64,000 nucleotides of DNA from Multifurca ochricompacta (Eukaryota > Basidiomycota > Agaricomycetes > Russulales > Russulaceae), in NCBI GenBank assembly GCA_022496185.1, contig WTXG01000134.1, positions 1 to 64,000 on the forward strand, written 5' to 3'. This document shows positions 35,481-46,555 of the stretch, piece after piece. Made by a program: the position numbers and the translations under genes. Under the pieces are notes generated by a model, which was given only the letters and a program-made list of their open reading frames with translations, was not told where the DNA came from and searched no databases. How positions within the stretch are numbered: position 1 is the stretch's first letter; every line of letters starts with the position of its first letter.

Positions 35481-36782
35481 ATGGCTTCCAGCCGCAGTCA
35501 GACCCTGTTTAAAGAAGAACCCATCGAACGAAGGGATGAGCCTGATCTTTCACAACAAGTACTTGGTTCTGCCACCTGGAAAGATTTTGAGTCTGAGTTT
35601 GGATACTACGTCTATCACGACGGAAGATACCAACCAGTAGAATATGACGATGAAAAGAGAGTTTGGTATCGTATCTGATACTCAGATAGCCGACACTCTT
35701 GGGTCACCACAGGGCCTGCCCCACCTGAATTTGGATTAGGACCGTGGAGAGAAAATCCCCCGGCCATTGTCACGGACTCTGAACCAGAAGAGTACATAGA
35801 AGAACCTAGTGAAGAAGCACTGGTATTAGCGTCGACTATCACCCCAGTTGCACCCGGAGTTGCCATGTCCAGAGCCCCTGCTTTGACAACTCCCCAGATC
35901 TCCATACAGTCCACTGACACCATAACCCCATTGTACCAAGGAATGTCCACTATCGCCGCCCAACTTCCTGACCCGGCTCCTCCTCCCCCACCACCCCCGA
36001 CCATGTTACTGCCAAACATTCCCCCACCGTCAGGACGTTTATCAGGAGTACTACCACAGACGTTCACAGGAGATAGATCACAGAGCAAGAAGTTTATGTT
36101 GGAGTTTACAACATTCAAAAACTTCAATCATGATGTCCCCCAGATTATCAACCCCTTCCAACACGCCAATCTCTTCTTATCATTAATTCGAGGAGAAGCT
36201 GTGGACGACTGGACAATGGAACAGCTGGAATGGCTGAATGAGCAGATCGAGAGTGGGCATCGTACCACTAGTGAAACACTTTGGGAGACCATTGCCCAGA
36301 GGTTCAAGGATGTGTTCACAGATGGGCAGGCCAAGCAGAAGGCTGCTCAAGAGCTAAAAGCTCTAAAGATGGAAAAGGGAGAATTGGATGCCTACATCGC
36401 AAAGTTTAGAAGTCTGGCAAACAGGGCTGGTTACGACACAGATGAAGAAGCGACACTGGATCTCTTCTCTCAGGGGTTGCCCAACCCTCTGGTGAAGAAC
36501 ATTATCCAGTTCCACCACCCCAATGACTGGGACACATGGGTTGATGCTGCTCGACAACAGCAGCAAGATTACCTGGACTTCCAGATGCGTTTTGGAGTCG
36601 ATATGAAAAAAGGGAAAACCCGCGACCAATGGAAGGCCACCTTCAGGATAAAACCCACGCATACCAGTCAGCAGGATCTGAATGCCATGGATACCTCTGC
36701 CGACAGGACCAGAGCATGGGTTGCACTCACTGAAGACGAAAGGCAGACGTTGATGAAAGAAGGAAGGTGCTTTCGCTGCAAA
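35481..36782 (+). pseudogene. gag: Element C gag, part 1
   Basis: ATG 35481 (MASSRSQTLF). TGA at about 35677 is the only stop before the capsid and knuckle. The capsid region runs about 36050-36560 (RSQSKKFMLEFTTFKNF, KSLANRAGYDTDEEATL-like). Cut inside the zinc knuckle (CFRCK) at 36782 by element D; continues at 54941. Confidence 0.9.
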
Positions 36783-37360
36783 TGTTACGTCCGGTGTGAG
36801 ACGTTCTGCACGACTTGTGCGACAGCTTTGTATGTGCGTTCAGATAAGAGATCAATAAGACCTCTTGGAGTTCGAATGGAGGAGTCAAAGTCAAAGGGGC
36901 TGTTCCCTAGTGACGATGTTGAGTGGAAAGTGCCGAAAGCACTGAGACGATCAAGTTAAAGGTTTCAAAGGGAAGTCCAGAAGACGAACACCAATGGATT
37001 CAATAAGTCAAGTCTGAGGTCTACAATGTAGCTACAGCAGACTTATATACGTAATCGAATGGGCGTCTATGAGATAAGGAACCAGGGTCAAGTGGGCCCA
37101 AATATACGGAAGCGGACAGCGTAAAGTTGGGCTTCTGATAGGGTATTAAGTAAGTGTCCGAACGTAAAGATAAGGAGATAAAGGGTTAAACATAGGTATA
37201 CAGTATGTCAACAAGGCCAAAGCAAGTCATGGGGACAGGAGTAAGGCACGTGATGGGTCCCAGGATGGGGATAAGATCGTGAAGTGTAAAGTGGGTGGCA
37301 AGGATGGGTCGCTGTTGGGAAGGTGGAAGAAAATGGGGTTGCTTGGCAGGGATTGTAACA
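36783..37360 (-). repeat. 3' LTR of element D (LTR1)
   Basis: 578 bp; its reverse complement starts TGTTACAATCCCTGCC and ends GACGTAACA. Nearly matches the 3' LTR of element A. Confidence 0.93.
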
Positions 37361-37391
37361 TCACCCCCTCTTCTGGTTCTAGCAGACCTGG

Positions 37392-38630
37392 CTAGAAATG
37401 ACTCATACCATCATCATCCTGTACTAAATCCAAGTAGTTGTCGGCTACATTACGATCATCCAACATGTAATTCTCCTTGTCCGAGTCCTGCAGACACTGG
37501 TGTGTGCGGAGGAATCCATATGGGCTGCGCTGGCCACATAGGCAGCACAGATCATGGATCGGACAGTCCAGCTCGCGGTGTCCTGAGTTATGGCGGAGGC
37601 ATTTGCCGCACCACCCCGACAGATTGACGATTGTCGGGGTGACTCCCACTCAGCGAAAGATACAAAACCAGCTCCAGTGGAGGTTGCCGTGACAGTGCCG
37701 GCACCACTTGTGGTTGAGGGGACAGTTCCAGCTAATGTGGTACTTACTGTTGCATCACCAACATGTTTCTCCGCGAGGGTTCTCGTGCATTCTTGGCATT
37801 TCAAACCGGTTTGGTATCAGCCTCAGGGCGGCCCCTAATGATTGTGGGGGAAGGGGTCATGCATATGTGTCGGTGTACCGTTCAGTGATGGTCTGATATG
37901 CGTCTCCTATCTCCAGCCTTTTTCTGATCTCCACCAACTCCTGCTCGATTTGGAACATCCCGTTGGTCAGCCTTGCCATCATCTTCGCATGCTCTTTATA
38001 TTGTTTGTTGAGCGTCATGCGTAATGTCAAATTCTTCCGCAGTCTCATTACTTCAGCTTTGAGACATGAAAGGCGCATATCGTTTAGCACTTCGTCAATT
38101 GCAAAGGCGCGAGAGTCCTCGGCAGCCAGGTGCCCGAGCTGCTCATCAGTCATCATGTGATGAAGGCGTCCTGTATACCTTTCTTCTAAATAGACCGGGG
38201 CCCCATAGACAGGGCCGTCCTTTTTCATACACCCAGCTACATCCATTCCTCCATTGGTGTAGAATATATACTTGGCGATGGTGACAGTCCCATCAGCCAT
38301 GGTGATTTTGAGGGGGAAGTAGGTCAAGGAGTTGGGGTTGTTGGCGAAGAATGGGAATTCCGGCACCTCGTCATCCAACTCCATACCTAATAGGTCATTT
38401 GGATGTGGCTCTTTGCTGTGTTCAAAGTCATTGTTCAGGTTCAGGGACTGGTTCTTGACCCGGGCCTCAGCAGCTTCGTAGTCAATGGGGGAGGAGGGGC
38501 GCGTGGAGGGATGGGCAGAAGGGAAGTTCTCAACCACTACAGTGGTGGCAGTGAAGGCATCGATGGCAGCATTGGCAGCAATAAAAGACATGATGGATTG
38601 GATGGTGTTAGGACGTTGCTGAGAGAGCAT
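37392..38630 (-). pseudogene. Element D ORF3
   Basis: Homologue of the ORF at 4967-6205. The first 257 codons (38630-37857, MLSQQRPNT) are open to TGA. The zinc part follows in the same frame with another stop; the four Cys/His motifs are intact (CGKCLRHNSGHRELDC, CGQRSPYGFLRTHQC). The late part is also seen as a 85-codon ORF 37649-37392. Differences from the copy in A are mostly transitions. Confidence 0.8.
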
Positions 38631-39673
38631 GTACTGGGGGAATCGATGGGGTCTGGGGGCTCTTCCTTTTAAGTGTTCTTAGGCGCTTCTGGGTGTCGGA
38701 TATGGAACTCTGAGATAAGGGTCAGGGCAAAGATATCCCCAGCTGGTTCCCATGAGTTGTCAGAGTCTGGGAATCCCTTCCACTTGATTAGGTAGTACAG
38801 CTTGCGCCCTCGGCCTTTTCGCCTGGAGTCTAGAATATGCTCCACTTCCCATTCTTCTTCATCATTGATAAGGTCAGGCGGAGGTCTTGAGAAGTTCTCT
38901 CCATGAATGGAGGTCTCTTTGTAAGGGGTCAGAAGCTTGGCATGGAAGACTGGATGGATCTTCCATTTTGGTGGCAACTGCAGTTCATAGGATACGTCTG
39001 ACAGCTTCCTTGTGATTTGGAAGGGTCCGTGACGTCGGGGCGCTAGCTTGGCCGAGGGGTGTGATGTGTGAATGTTCCTGCCTTCGAGCCATACCCAGTC
39101 ATTGGTCCAATAAGGTGTGAATGTGCTTGGCTGTGCTGCCAGAAGCTGTTGCACCTTTACCAGATTTTCATTGGCTGATTGCTGTAGTTCTTCCCATTGG
39201 CTTATCCGTTGGGTTACTGATGGGACATTGGTGGGCTTATCTGTCCATGTGGTGCGTGGAGTCCAGCCCATGATAAGAGAGAAAGGGGTGGCTTTTGTCG
39301 TTCCGTTGGGCCATGAGTTATGAGCAAATTCTGCGGTTGACAGCCATTCTGCCCAGTCATCTTGCCTGCCATTGCACCAAAACCGGAGGTATTGTTCTAA
39401 CCATTGGTTTGTCCGCTCAGACTGTCCGTCCATTTGTGGATGGTATGCTGTAGAGATGTTTTGTGCGATGTCTAACGTTTTGCATAGGGCCCTTGCAAAT
39501 GTCAATGTAAAATGGGTGTCTCGGTCAGAGATAATCTTCTTAGGGAGTCCGTAGTGGTGGTATACATGATTCAGGTATAGTTTTGCCACTCCTTCAGCTG
39601 TGATAGTTTTGTTACAGGGGATGAAGAGGGCTGCTTTGGAGCAGTCATGGTCCGTGATCATAAGGATAGTGTC

Positions 39674-40929
39674 TGTTACGCTCAGCAGAGCGTTCTGTGC
39701 GGCATGCACGGGTCGGCGCGGGTCCATTACCTCAGCCACAAGCCTAGCACAATAAGGCTAGACTCTGGGCACTGTCTAGCTTCGGGATCGGTTAAGGTTT
39801 GGTGCTATAATCAAGCACAGAGGGAGATGGGATGAGCCAGCCAAAGGGAGCTAATCCCCTAAGGCTGTTAAGTGGGGACAGGGTCCAGTTGCTGTGCCAG
39901 AAACACACTGAGCACACTGGAGCCCTAGGAGACAGCAAAGGGGTTCAAAGGGAAGGGTACACACCCATTGCCAGAGGCAATGGGGGTCCCTGCAAGGATC
40001 TTAAAGGCGCAAAGGAGGGGGAAAGACTTCTGATGTATTGGGGTCTAAGATCTCTAGGCTGAAGGCACAAGAGGTCAAATCTAGAGTTGTACAAACTGTC
40101 TACAGGGTCTTATATACTGTATGGGGATCTGGTTTGTAGCTAATCAGGAACAGGGTCAGAGTCCTTATCATCCAATAGCAGATAAGATGTCAAATATAGT
40201 CCATGATAAGGATAAGCCTTATCAGAAGCATAATCATGTGGGACAGCCCCACAGGAGTCATATCAGTGTGGGAGGATTCCCACCAGGGTCAGGGGTAAAT
40301 GGGGAGATAACAGGTCCCACAGGAGTTAGGGTGGATGTGGGAATACTCCCACAGGAATCAGAGAAGCGAATGATAAGCCAGATGGGCCATGTGATCAGAT
40401 GAAGATGCTGTGATCAGGGTCAGGGATCACATGGTCCAAAGTCACATGGTCAGGGATCACATGGTCAAGGATCACATGGTCAGGGATCACATGGCCAGGG
40501 ATCACATGGCCAGAGGTCACATGACTGGCAGAGGGTCAAGTACAAGCCAAAGTTGTCTAGTTGTCTGGACTGGTCAGATTGGCAGGGACAATGTCAGGGG
40601 TTCCTATGGGTGTCAAGCACAGGGACAGGGTCAGGAGCAGTGGCCAAGGCATAAGCCAAGGCAGCAAGGAAGGGTGGTATACATCCAACAGTGTAGCAGC
40701 ATAACTACCAGCAGGTTAGGTGTAAATGGCGGCATGGGAGGTCAGTCCTATGAACAATGTCACAGGAATCAGGGTAGGGTCCTGGGCACACAGGCCACAG
40801 GCATCAAGGAAGGTCCCAAGGCAACAGGCCAAGGGCATCAAAGAGTGGTCCAGAGAAGGAGGAGATCAAGGATGGTGCAAAGAATAAGGCATGGTGTGCA
40901 GGGTCAGGAAAAAGAGCAGGGTCGTAACA
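39674..40929 (-). repeat. Solo LTR, family LTR3, in element D integrase
   Basis: 1,256 bp, TGTTAC to GTAACA. Target copies read gtgtc (39669-39673) and gtgtt (40930-40934); the second has lost the C of a CpG still present in element A. Holds a 15-bp tandem repeat at 40425-40525. Confidence 0.92.
40425..40525. repeat. 15-bp minisatellite in LTR3
   Basis: About six or seven copies of a unit close to GGGATCACATGGTCA, with variants. The copy of LTR3 at 16128-17407 has fewer and more diverged units at the corresponding place, so copy number varies between insertions. Confidence 0.75.
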
Positions 40930-43405
40930 GTGTTGAAGCCTTGCGATTTGGGCAGCTTGACAATGAAGTCCATGGCGATGGTCTGGAAAGGAGTTGATGC
41001 AGTGGGAGTGATGGGGTACATTGGTGGGGCTTTCGGGTGTGTGTTCACCTTGTTTGCTTGACACGACGCACATCCTTGTACGTAGCTTTCAATGTCCTTT
41101 TTCATATTGGGCCACCAATAGTCTCTTTTGGCCAGGGCATAGGTGTTGGCGATGCCTGGATGTCCAGCAGAGGGAAGGTCGTGGTGAAAATGGATCACCC
41201 CCCTCTTAATGTTGTCGCCACCAGTGACAACAAGTCAATCCCCGTCTTTCCACCAAAGACTGCTGATTTCCTTCAAATTATGAGCTTCGGCCCATGAACG
41301 GCATAGTTCCTGGTTCATGTTTTGGGAAATTTGTGCCCAAAGGTCCATGTCGTGGAGGCTGACCATGGCAGTCTTTGCAAATACCTCCTCCGGGAGGACA
41401 GTGATGTCATTATTGTCATCCTCCCCTGTATGCATATCTGGTCTGCGCGACAGTGCGTCTGCTCTAGCGTTCTGACTTCCTGCAATGTGTTTCAATGTGA
41501 AGTTATATTCCTCTAACTCCAAGACCTCTCGTGCCACACGTCAACTGATTTTATGGGGTTCTTTCCAATATAATAGATTGGAATGATCCGTGTGGATGAT
41601 GGTCTTATGAGGGGTTCCTGCCAGGTAGGGTCACCAGTGTCGCAATGCCTTGACTATGGCTAAGAGCTCCCTATCCCAGATGTCATAGTTCCTTTCGGCT
41701 GGGGAGAAGGTTTCGGAGTAGTATGCCACTGGGTGAAGTATTTGTGCGGCATCTCTCTGGTATAACACCGCCCCATTCGCAAAGCGAGAGGCATCCACCT
41801 CTACTTCGAAGGGGTGGCTCAGATCTGGTTGGATAAGTACTGGTTCTGAGCCAACGAGGTCCCTAATCTGTTCGAACACTTGTTGCTGTGCTATGTCCCA
41901 ATGCCATGGTACATCCTTTTTCAGTAGGTCGTTTAATGGTCGCGCTATGCCTGAAAACCCTTTGACGAATCATCGGTAGAAGTTGCAGAATCCGATAAAT
42001 GATTGGACATCCTTGACACAGGTCGGCACAGGCCACTCCTGGATTCCTTGTACTTTAATGGGATCCATGCGCACTTGTCCTCCTTCCAAAATAACTCCTA
42101 GATACTCAACACTCCGTTGTTTGAAGGAGCATTTGGCTGGTTTGAGGTATAGGTCATGTTCGTGTAATATGTCCAATACCTGATGTACGTGATCTCGATG
42201 ATGGTCCAAATTATCTGGGGTGGCTACTAAGATGTCATCCATATAGATCACTACTTCTCCCGTGAGAATGAGATTGTGGAAGATGTGGTTCATCATAGAC
42301 TGAAATGTTGCTGGTGAGTTCGTGAGACCAAAGAACATGATGTTGGGTTCAAACAATCCTTGATTTGTCTTGAATGCCGCCTTGCACTGGTCACCTTCCT
42401 TGATTCTAACGTTGTTGTAACCCCATCGCACATCCATCTTTGAGAAGAGGGACTTATCCCTCATGGTGTCAATGAGTTCGGAGATGAGTGGCAGGGGGTA
42501 GGCATTTTTCACAGTGTACGCATTAATTCGTCAATAATCCTGGACCGGTCGCAGCTTGCCATCCTTCTTTTTGATGAAGAAGAAGGGCGAGGCATACTGT
42601 GACTTGGATGGGCGAATGTATCCTTTTGCCAAATGTTCTTCAAGGAACTCTGTTAGTGCCACTTGTTCAGATCAGGACAGCGGATAGATTTTGCAATCTA
42701 TTGCTGCCAGCGTATCAGGGAGTAGGTCTATGGCATGGTCCCATGGTCTGGAAGGTGGAAAACACTGGGATTCTTCTTTGGAAAACACCTTCCAATGCTG
42801 ATGATAGACACTCAGCACTACATCGCTGTATGTTCTTTCTGTCTGCCCTTGTATTGCTTTTTGAGCTAACTCTGATGCTTTGGTGGCATAACAGCGACCT
42901 AGATCTTCTTCTTCTGTACTTGTGGCCTTTATTGTCAGATGCCTGACTGCATAATCATAGCCTATTGACATAATAATGGTGGGATATGACTCCTTATCCA
43001 TTGTTGCGTCAGCCCAGTTGATCTTGGGTTCAAACGCGGCAAGCCACAGGTACCCCAGGATAAGATCTTCGTCTCCTAGGTCTGTAATTAGGAAGTGAAC
43101 ATTTTTTGTAGCCTCTCCAACTTGGACTGTCAGATCCGTGTAGTGGGTAATCTTTCCAGCACGATTGGCTGTCCTGTCAATATTCCAAATGTTTTTTTCT
43201 TGGGGAAGTGCCAGCCGTCCCAAACCCATTGTTCTGATTAATCGTGGGTGAATAAAATTGTCCGTGGCTCTGGAGTCCACTAAAATGTCTCGATCAGCCG
43301 TCCTCTGTGTAGTTTCAAAATGGACTGGTATTTTCAATGATTTGAATCGACTAGCATACACAGAGGTAACATGGAGTGCTCGTGCCCAGGCCGATGGGTT
43401 TGAGC

Positions 43406-44054
43406 CTAACAAAAATCCTTTTTTGTGAACGCCTTCTCTACCAGTATGGTGCGCACTTCCTCACTCTCCTTCATCATATTAGCCCATATATCCTGAGCCT
43501 TTTCTTCTTTCGACCGCTTGTCCACAGTGGGTGGATTATTCTGAACAGGATGTTCTGGAGCTACAGTGGCAGCCACAATTTGTACTCCTTTCTTGGGGCA
43601 GTTTCAAGACATGTGTCCCAGTGCTCTGCAGTGGAAGCAGCGCCCTTCTTTCATTAGAGTTTGTTGCTTGTCTTCCGTAAGCGCTGCTCGAGCCCAGGCC
43701 CAATCTGCAGAGGTATCCATAGCGTTTGGGTCCTGCTGGGCATGCGGGATGGGCTTTACTCCGAAAGCTGCCTTCCACTGGTCTCGGGTTTTTCCTTTTT
43801 TGGTATCAACTCCAAATCGTGTTTGGAAGTCAAGGTAGTCTTGTTGCTGCCGTCGAGCGGCATTGACCCAAGTATCCCAGTCATGAGGATGGTGAAACTG
43901 GATAATGTTTTTGACTAGGGGGTTGGGTAGGCCTTGCGAGAAGAGGTCTAGTGTTGCCTCTTCGTCAGTGTCATAGCCGGCTCTATTGGCTAAACTCCTG
44001 AACTTGGCTATGTATGCGTCAAGTTCTCCCTTTTCCATTCTAAGGGACTTCAGC
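43406..44054 (-). pseudogene. gag: Element D gag, C-terminal part
   Basis: Continues gag left of the solo LTR: KSLRMEKGELDAYIAKF, then capsid, then knuckle CFHCRALGHMS followed by TGA (43604 region) where A has CGA, so the zinc knuckle is broken. Ends at the AAAAAAGGATTTTTG frameshift context near 43412-43430. Confidence 0.87.
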
Positions 44055-44965
44055 TCCCGTGTTACAGTCTCTGCCAAGTAACCCTATTTTCTTCACCCTC
44101 CCCAACGATGACCCCTCCTTACCGCCGACCTTACACTTCCTGATCACGTCTCCATCCTGGGACCCCTCACGTGCTTTGCTTCCATCCCCGTGATCCGCTT
44201 TGGACTTGTTGACCCACTGTTTGTCTATGTTTGACCTTTATCTTGTTATCCCTTATCTCGTTATCTTTATGACCGGACACTTACTTAATACCCTATCAGA
44301 AGCCAGGCTTTACGCCCTCCGCTTTCATATATTCGGGCCCACATGACTCCGTGTTATCTTATCTTTAGACGCTCATTCGATTACGTATATAAGTCCACTG
44401 TAACTACATTGTAGACCTCAGACTCGACTTATTGAATACATCGGTGCTTGTCTTCTGGACTTCCCTTTGGATCTTTGAGCTTAGTTGTCTCAGTGCTTTT
44501 GGCACTTGTCTGCTTAACATTGTCCTAAGAGTACAGCCTCTTGGACTTTGACTCGTCACACTCTAAACTCCAAGGAACCTTATTGGTTTCTTACCCGAAC
44601 CTACAGTGCCTCACAAAACTGAGTCAATGTTTTGCACTTTTGCACTGTTTGTTGAATATCACATCAGCCAAAATAAATATAAACAAAGTCTTGGTAGACC
44701 ATAAAAGGTAAAAGATAAGGGTTATGTAATGCAACAATAATTATGTAATTCTGATTAAAACCTGTGGAGCTATGCCCATTTCAAATTGGGGACTCATTGA
44801 CTCAGTTTTGTGAGGGGGTATCAGAAATATCAGAATCTGATGCTCCACCAAATGTACAGCAACCAATCCTTAATATATGGTTACCATAGTTATCTTAATA
44901 TTGATGGGACCTGGAATAGAGCTATTTAACCATGGTTTACATTCCCAGAATATTATAATTTCCCA

Positions 44966-45126
44966 ATGCACCCCACCTCCTCTGCTCAGAAAGAAAACAT
45001 GCTCTCTCTGGCCTCTGAAGGTCATTCCACTCACACTATTGCCTCCAGACTCAGCCTCAGCCAGTCCAGAGTCTCTAGGACACTCAGGACCCTCCTTCCC
45101 AACCATCAGTCACCTCATTTTAGTCA
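44966..45126 (+). pseudogene. Tc1 transposase fragment, left arm, N-terminus
   Basis: ATG 44966, MHPTSSAQKENMLSLAS onward: the helix-turn-helix DNA-binding part of a Tc1-type transposase (SRLSLSQSRVSRTLR). Interrupted by copia at 45127 and continued at 51707. The catalytic part is absent from this arm. Confidence 0.8.
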
Positions 45127-45627
45127 TGTTGAACACAGAAGATGTTCGGTAATGCTTCAGGCATCAGGTGATTAGATTAGCTACTTTGTAGATTAGATTA
45201 GAATCCGGAGTTTCGGACTTTTACTATATCTTTATTACTTTCTTTCTCACACTCCGCAGTAGCTGACTGATACACTGTATAACATGTGATTTCTGTAGTG
45301 GCCAATGGCCTTTCTCCCTCATGTTTATTGTTTGGACTTTGTCCGGCACTTGTGGACTTATTCCCAGTGCACAGACCATCCCTTGGATAGTATATAAGGG
45401 TGTCTGTTTCGTCTCTTACACTTCAGAGTTTCTTCTACCTCTGAAGTGTAAGTCGTCCTCTCTACTATCATCACCACCTTTAGACTAACTCTGTATATAG
45501 TAACTTGTCTTTCTAGGTGTGTAGTATAGTAATATAGAGTTTCTTCTACCTCTGAAGTTAACTTGTCTTTCTAGCCTAAACCGCTAACCCTCACAGTCAG
45601 TATGCTGCGCCACATGCCTGTTTCACA
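45127..45627 (+). repeat. 5' LTR of copia element
   Basis: 501 bp, TGTTGAACAC to GTTTCACA. TATATAAG at 45391-45398. Contains a repeated gagtttcttctacctctgaag block (two copies, near 45426 and 45537). Confidence 0.95.
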
Positions 45628-45639
45628 GGTTATGGGCCC
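45628..45639 (+). promoter_or_regulatory. Copia primer-binding site, half-tRNA type
   Basis: GGTTATGGGCCC directly follows the LTR. It is complementary to the anticodon-loop region of initiator tRNA-Met (GGGCCCATAACC), not to its 3' end. This is the priming mode known for Drosophila copia, in which a cleaved half-tRNA is used. Confidence 0.7.
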
Positions 45640-46555
45640 TGGCCACGCTTTACTGATCTGTTATTCTTTTTGATCAGTCCAAACTTTCTTCAAGCTCACT
45701 AGCTTCAAGACTTCGTCTTTTCCCAATCAGTCTAACAGTGAGCTTCGATTTTCTCCACTTGCCCTTAACTGTCCACAAGGTGGTGCGCTTTATGTGCCCA
45801 CCTTGATCTGTCTGGCTAGTCCCTCAGGGGATTCTTGCAAGAGGTGATGAGGGACCCTAAGCGGGTGAAACACCTTAAGTTCCTCATGTGCGCTCTAAGT
45901 AAATAGTATTCTTAGTTATAGCTGGGTTTTCGTCCCATCCATAGTCTTAGTAGGCCACTTGCCCAGAAGGCTTGGGGCTATAGGTTCAGTCAATGCTTGG
46001 CTCGATCCGTAAGCCAGGTTTAGCGACCTGCAGGTAGAGTTTAGGGTCTAGAACAAGGCATGGGTAGTCACTCCCATGACGCTTGGGCTCGATACAAGTA
46101 GGCTTGAACTACTATAGTATTTACACAGTAGCTAGAGGGTTTTGTCTCTGGGCAGAAGTACCCGCTGCTTACATTGGGGGTTCGCCCCAACCAGAGGAAA
46201 CCTAATAGTCTACTATAGTCATGGCCCCAATCATCTAGGGCTTAATCATGGACTCCACCACCAGCACTAGAGGAAGGACTCTATACCCTTTGTCTCTAGT
46301 GGAACTTGCGGTTGGCTCCTCCATGACATGACTCCCCATCTATTTACACAATGTCCCCCTGATGTGGGCTTAGGACTTGTTGTAGATGGCGCTAGACAGC
46401 TTACTATACTACTTAGAAGTCGCACATAAGAGGCAGGACTTCTTTAAGTTCTGAAGCATAGCGCCACAGAATGGACGGGCCCTCTTAAATGAGACCTGGA
46501 CAACTGGTTCTAATTGCTCCTTGGAACCAGGATCAACCCTTACAAATCATCTCAA
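45640..46555 (+). other. Copia leader without ORF
   Basis: About 0.9 kb between the priming site and the gag-pol ATG. No ORF or repeat of note. Presumably the 5' untranslated leader. Confidence 0.6.

Larger units (their letters stand above)
38669..43412 (-). pseudogene. pol: Element D pol, interrupted
   Basis: Minus-strand pol with protease (DSRATDNF, where Gly of DSGA is changed to Arg) near 43280, RT YMDD near 42250, RNase H 41880-41500, integrase core 39700-39200 and chromodomain 38860-38680. LTR3 at 39674-40929 lies in the integrase core. RT, integrase and chromodomain segments remain long and readable, with stops mainly TGA. Confidence 0.9.
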
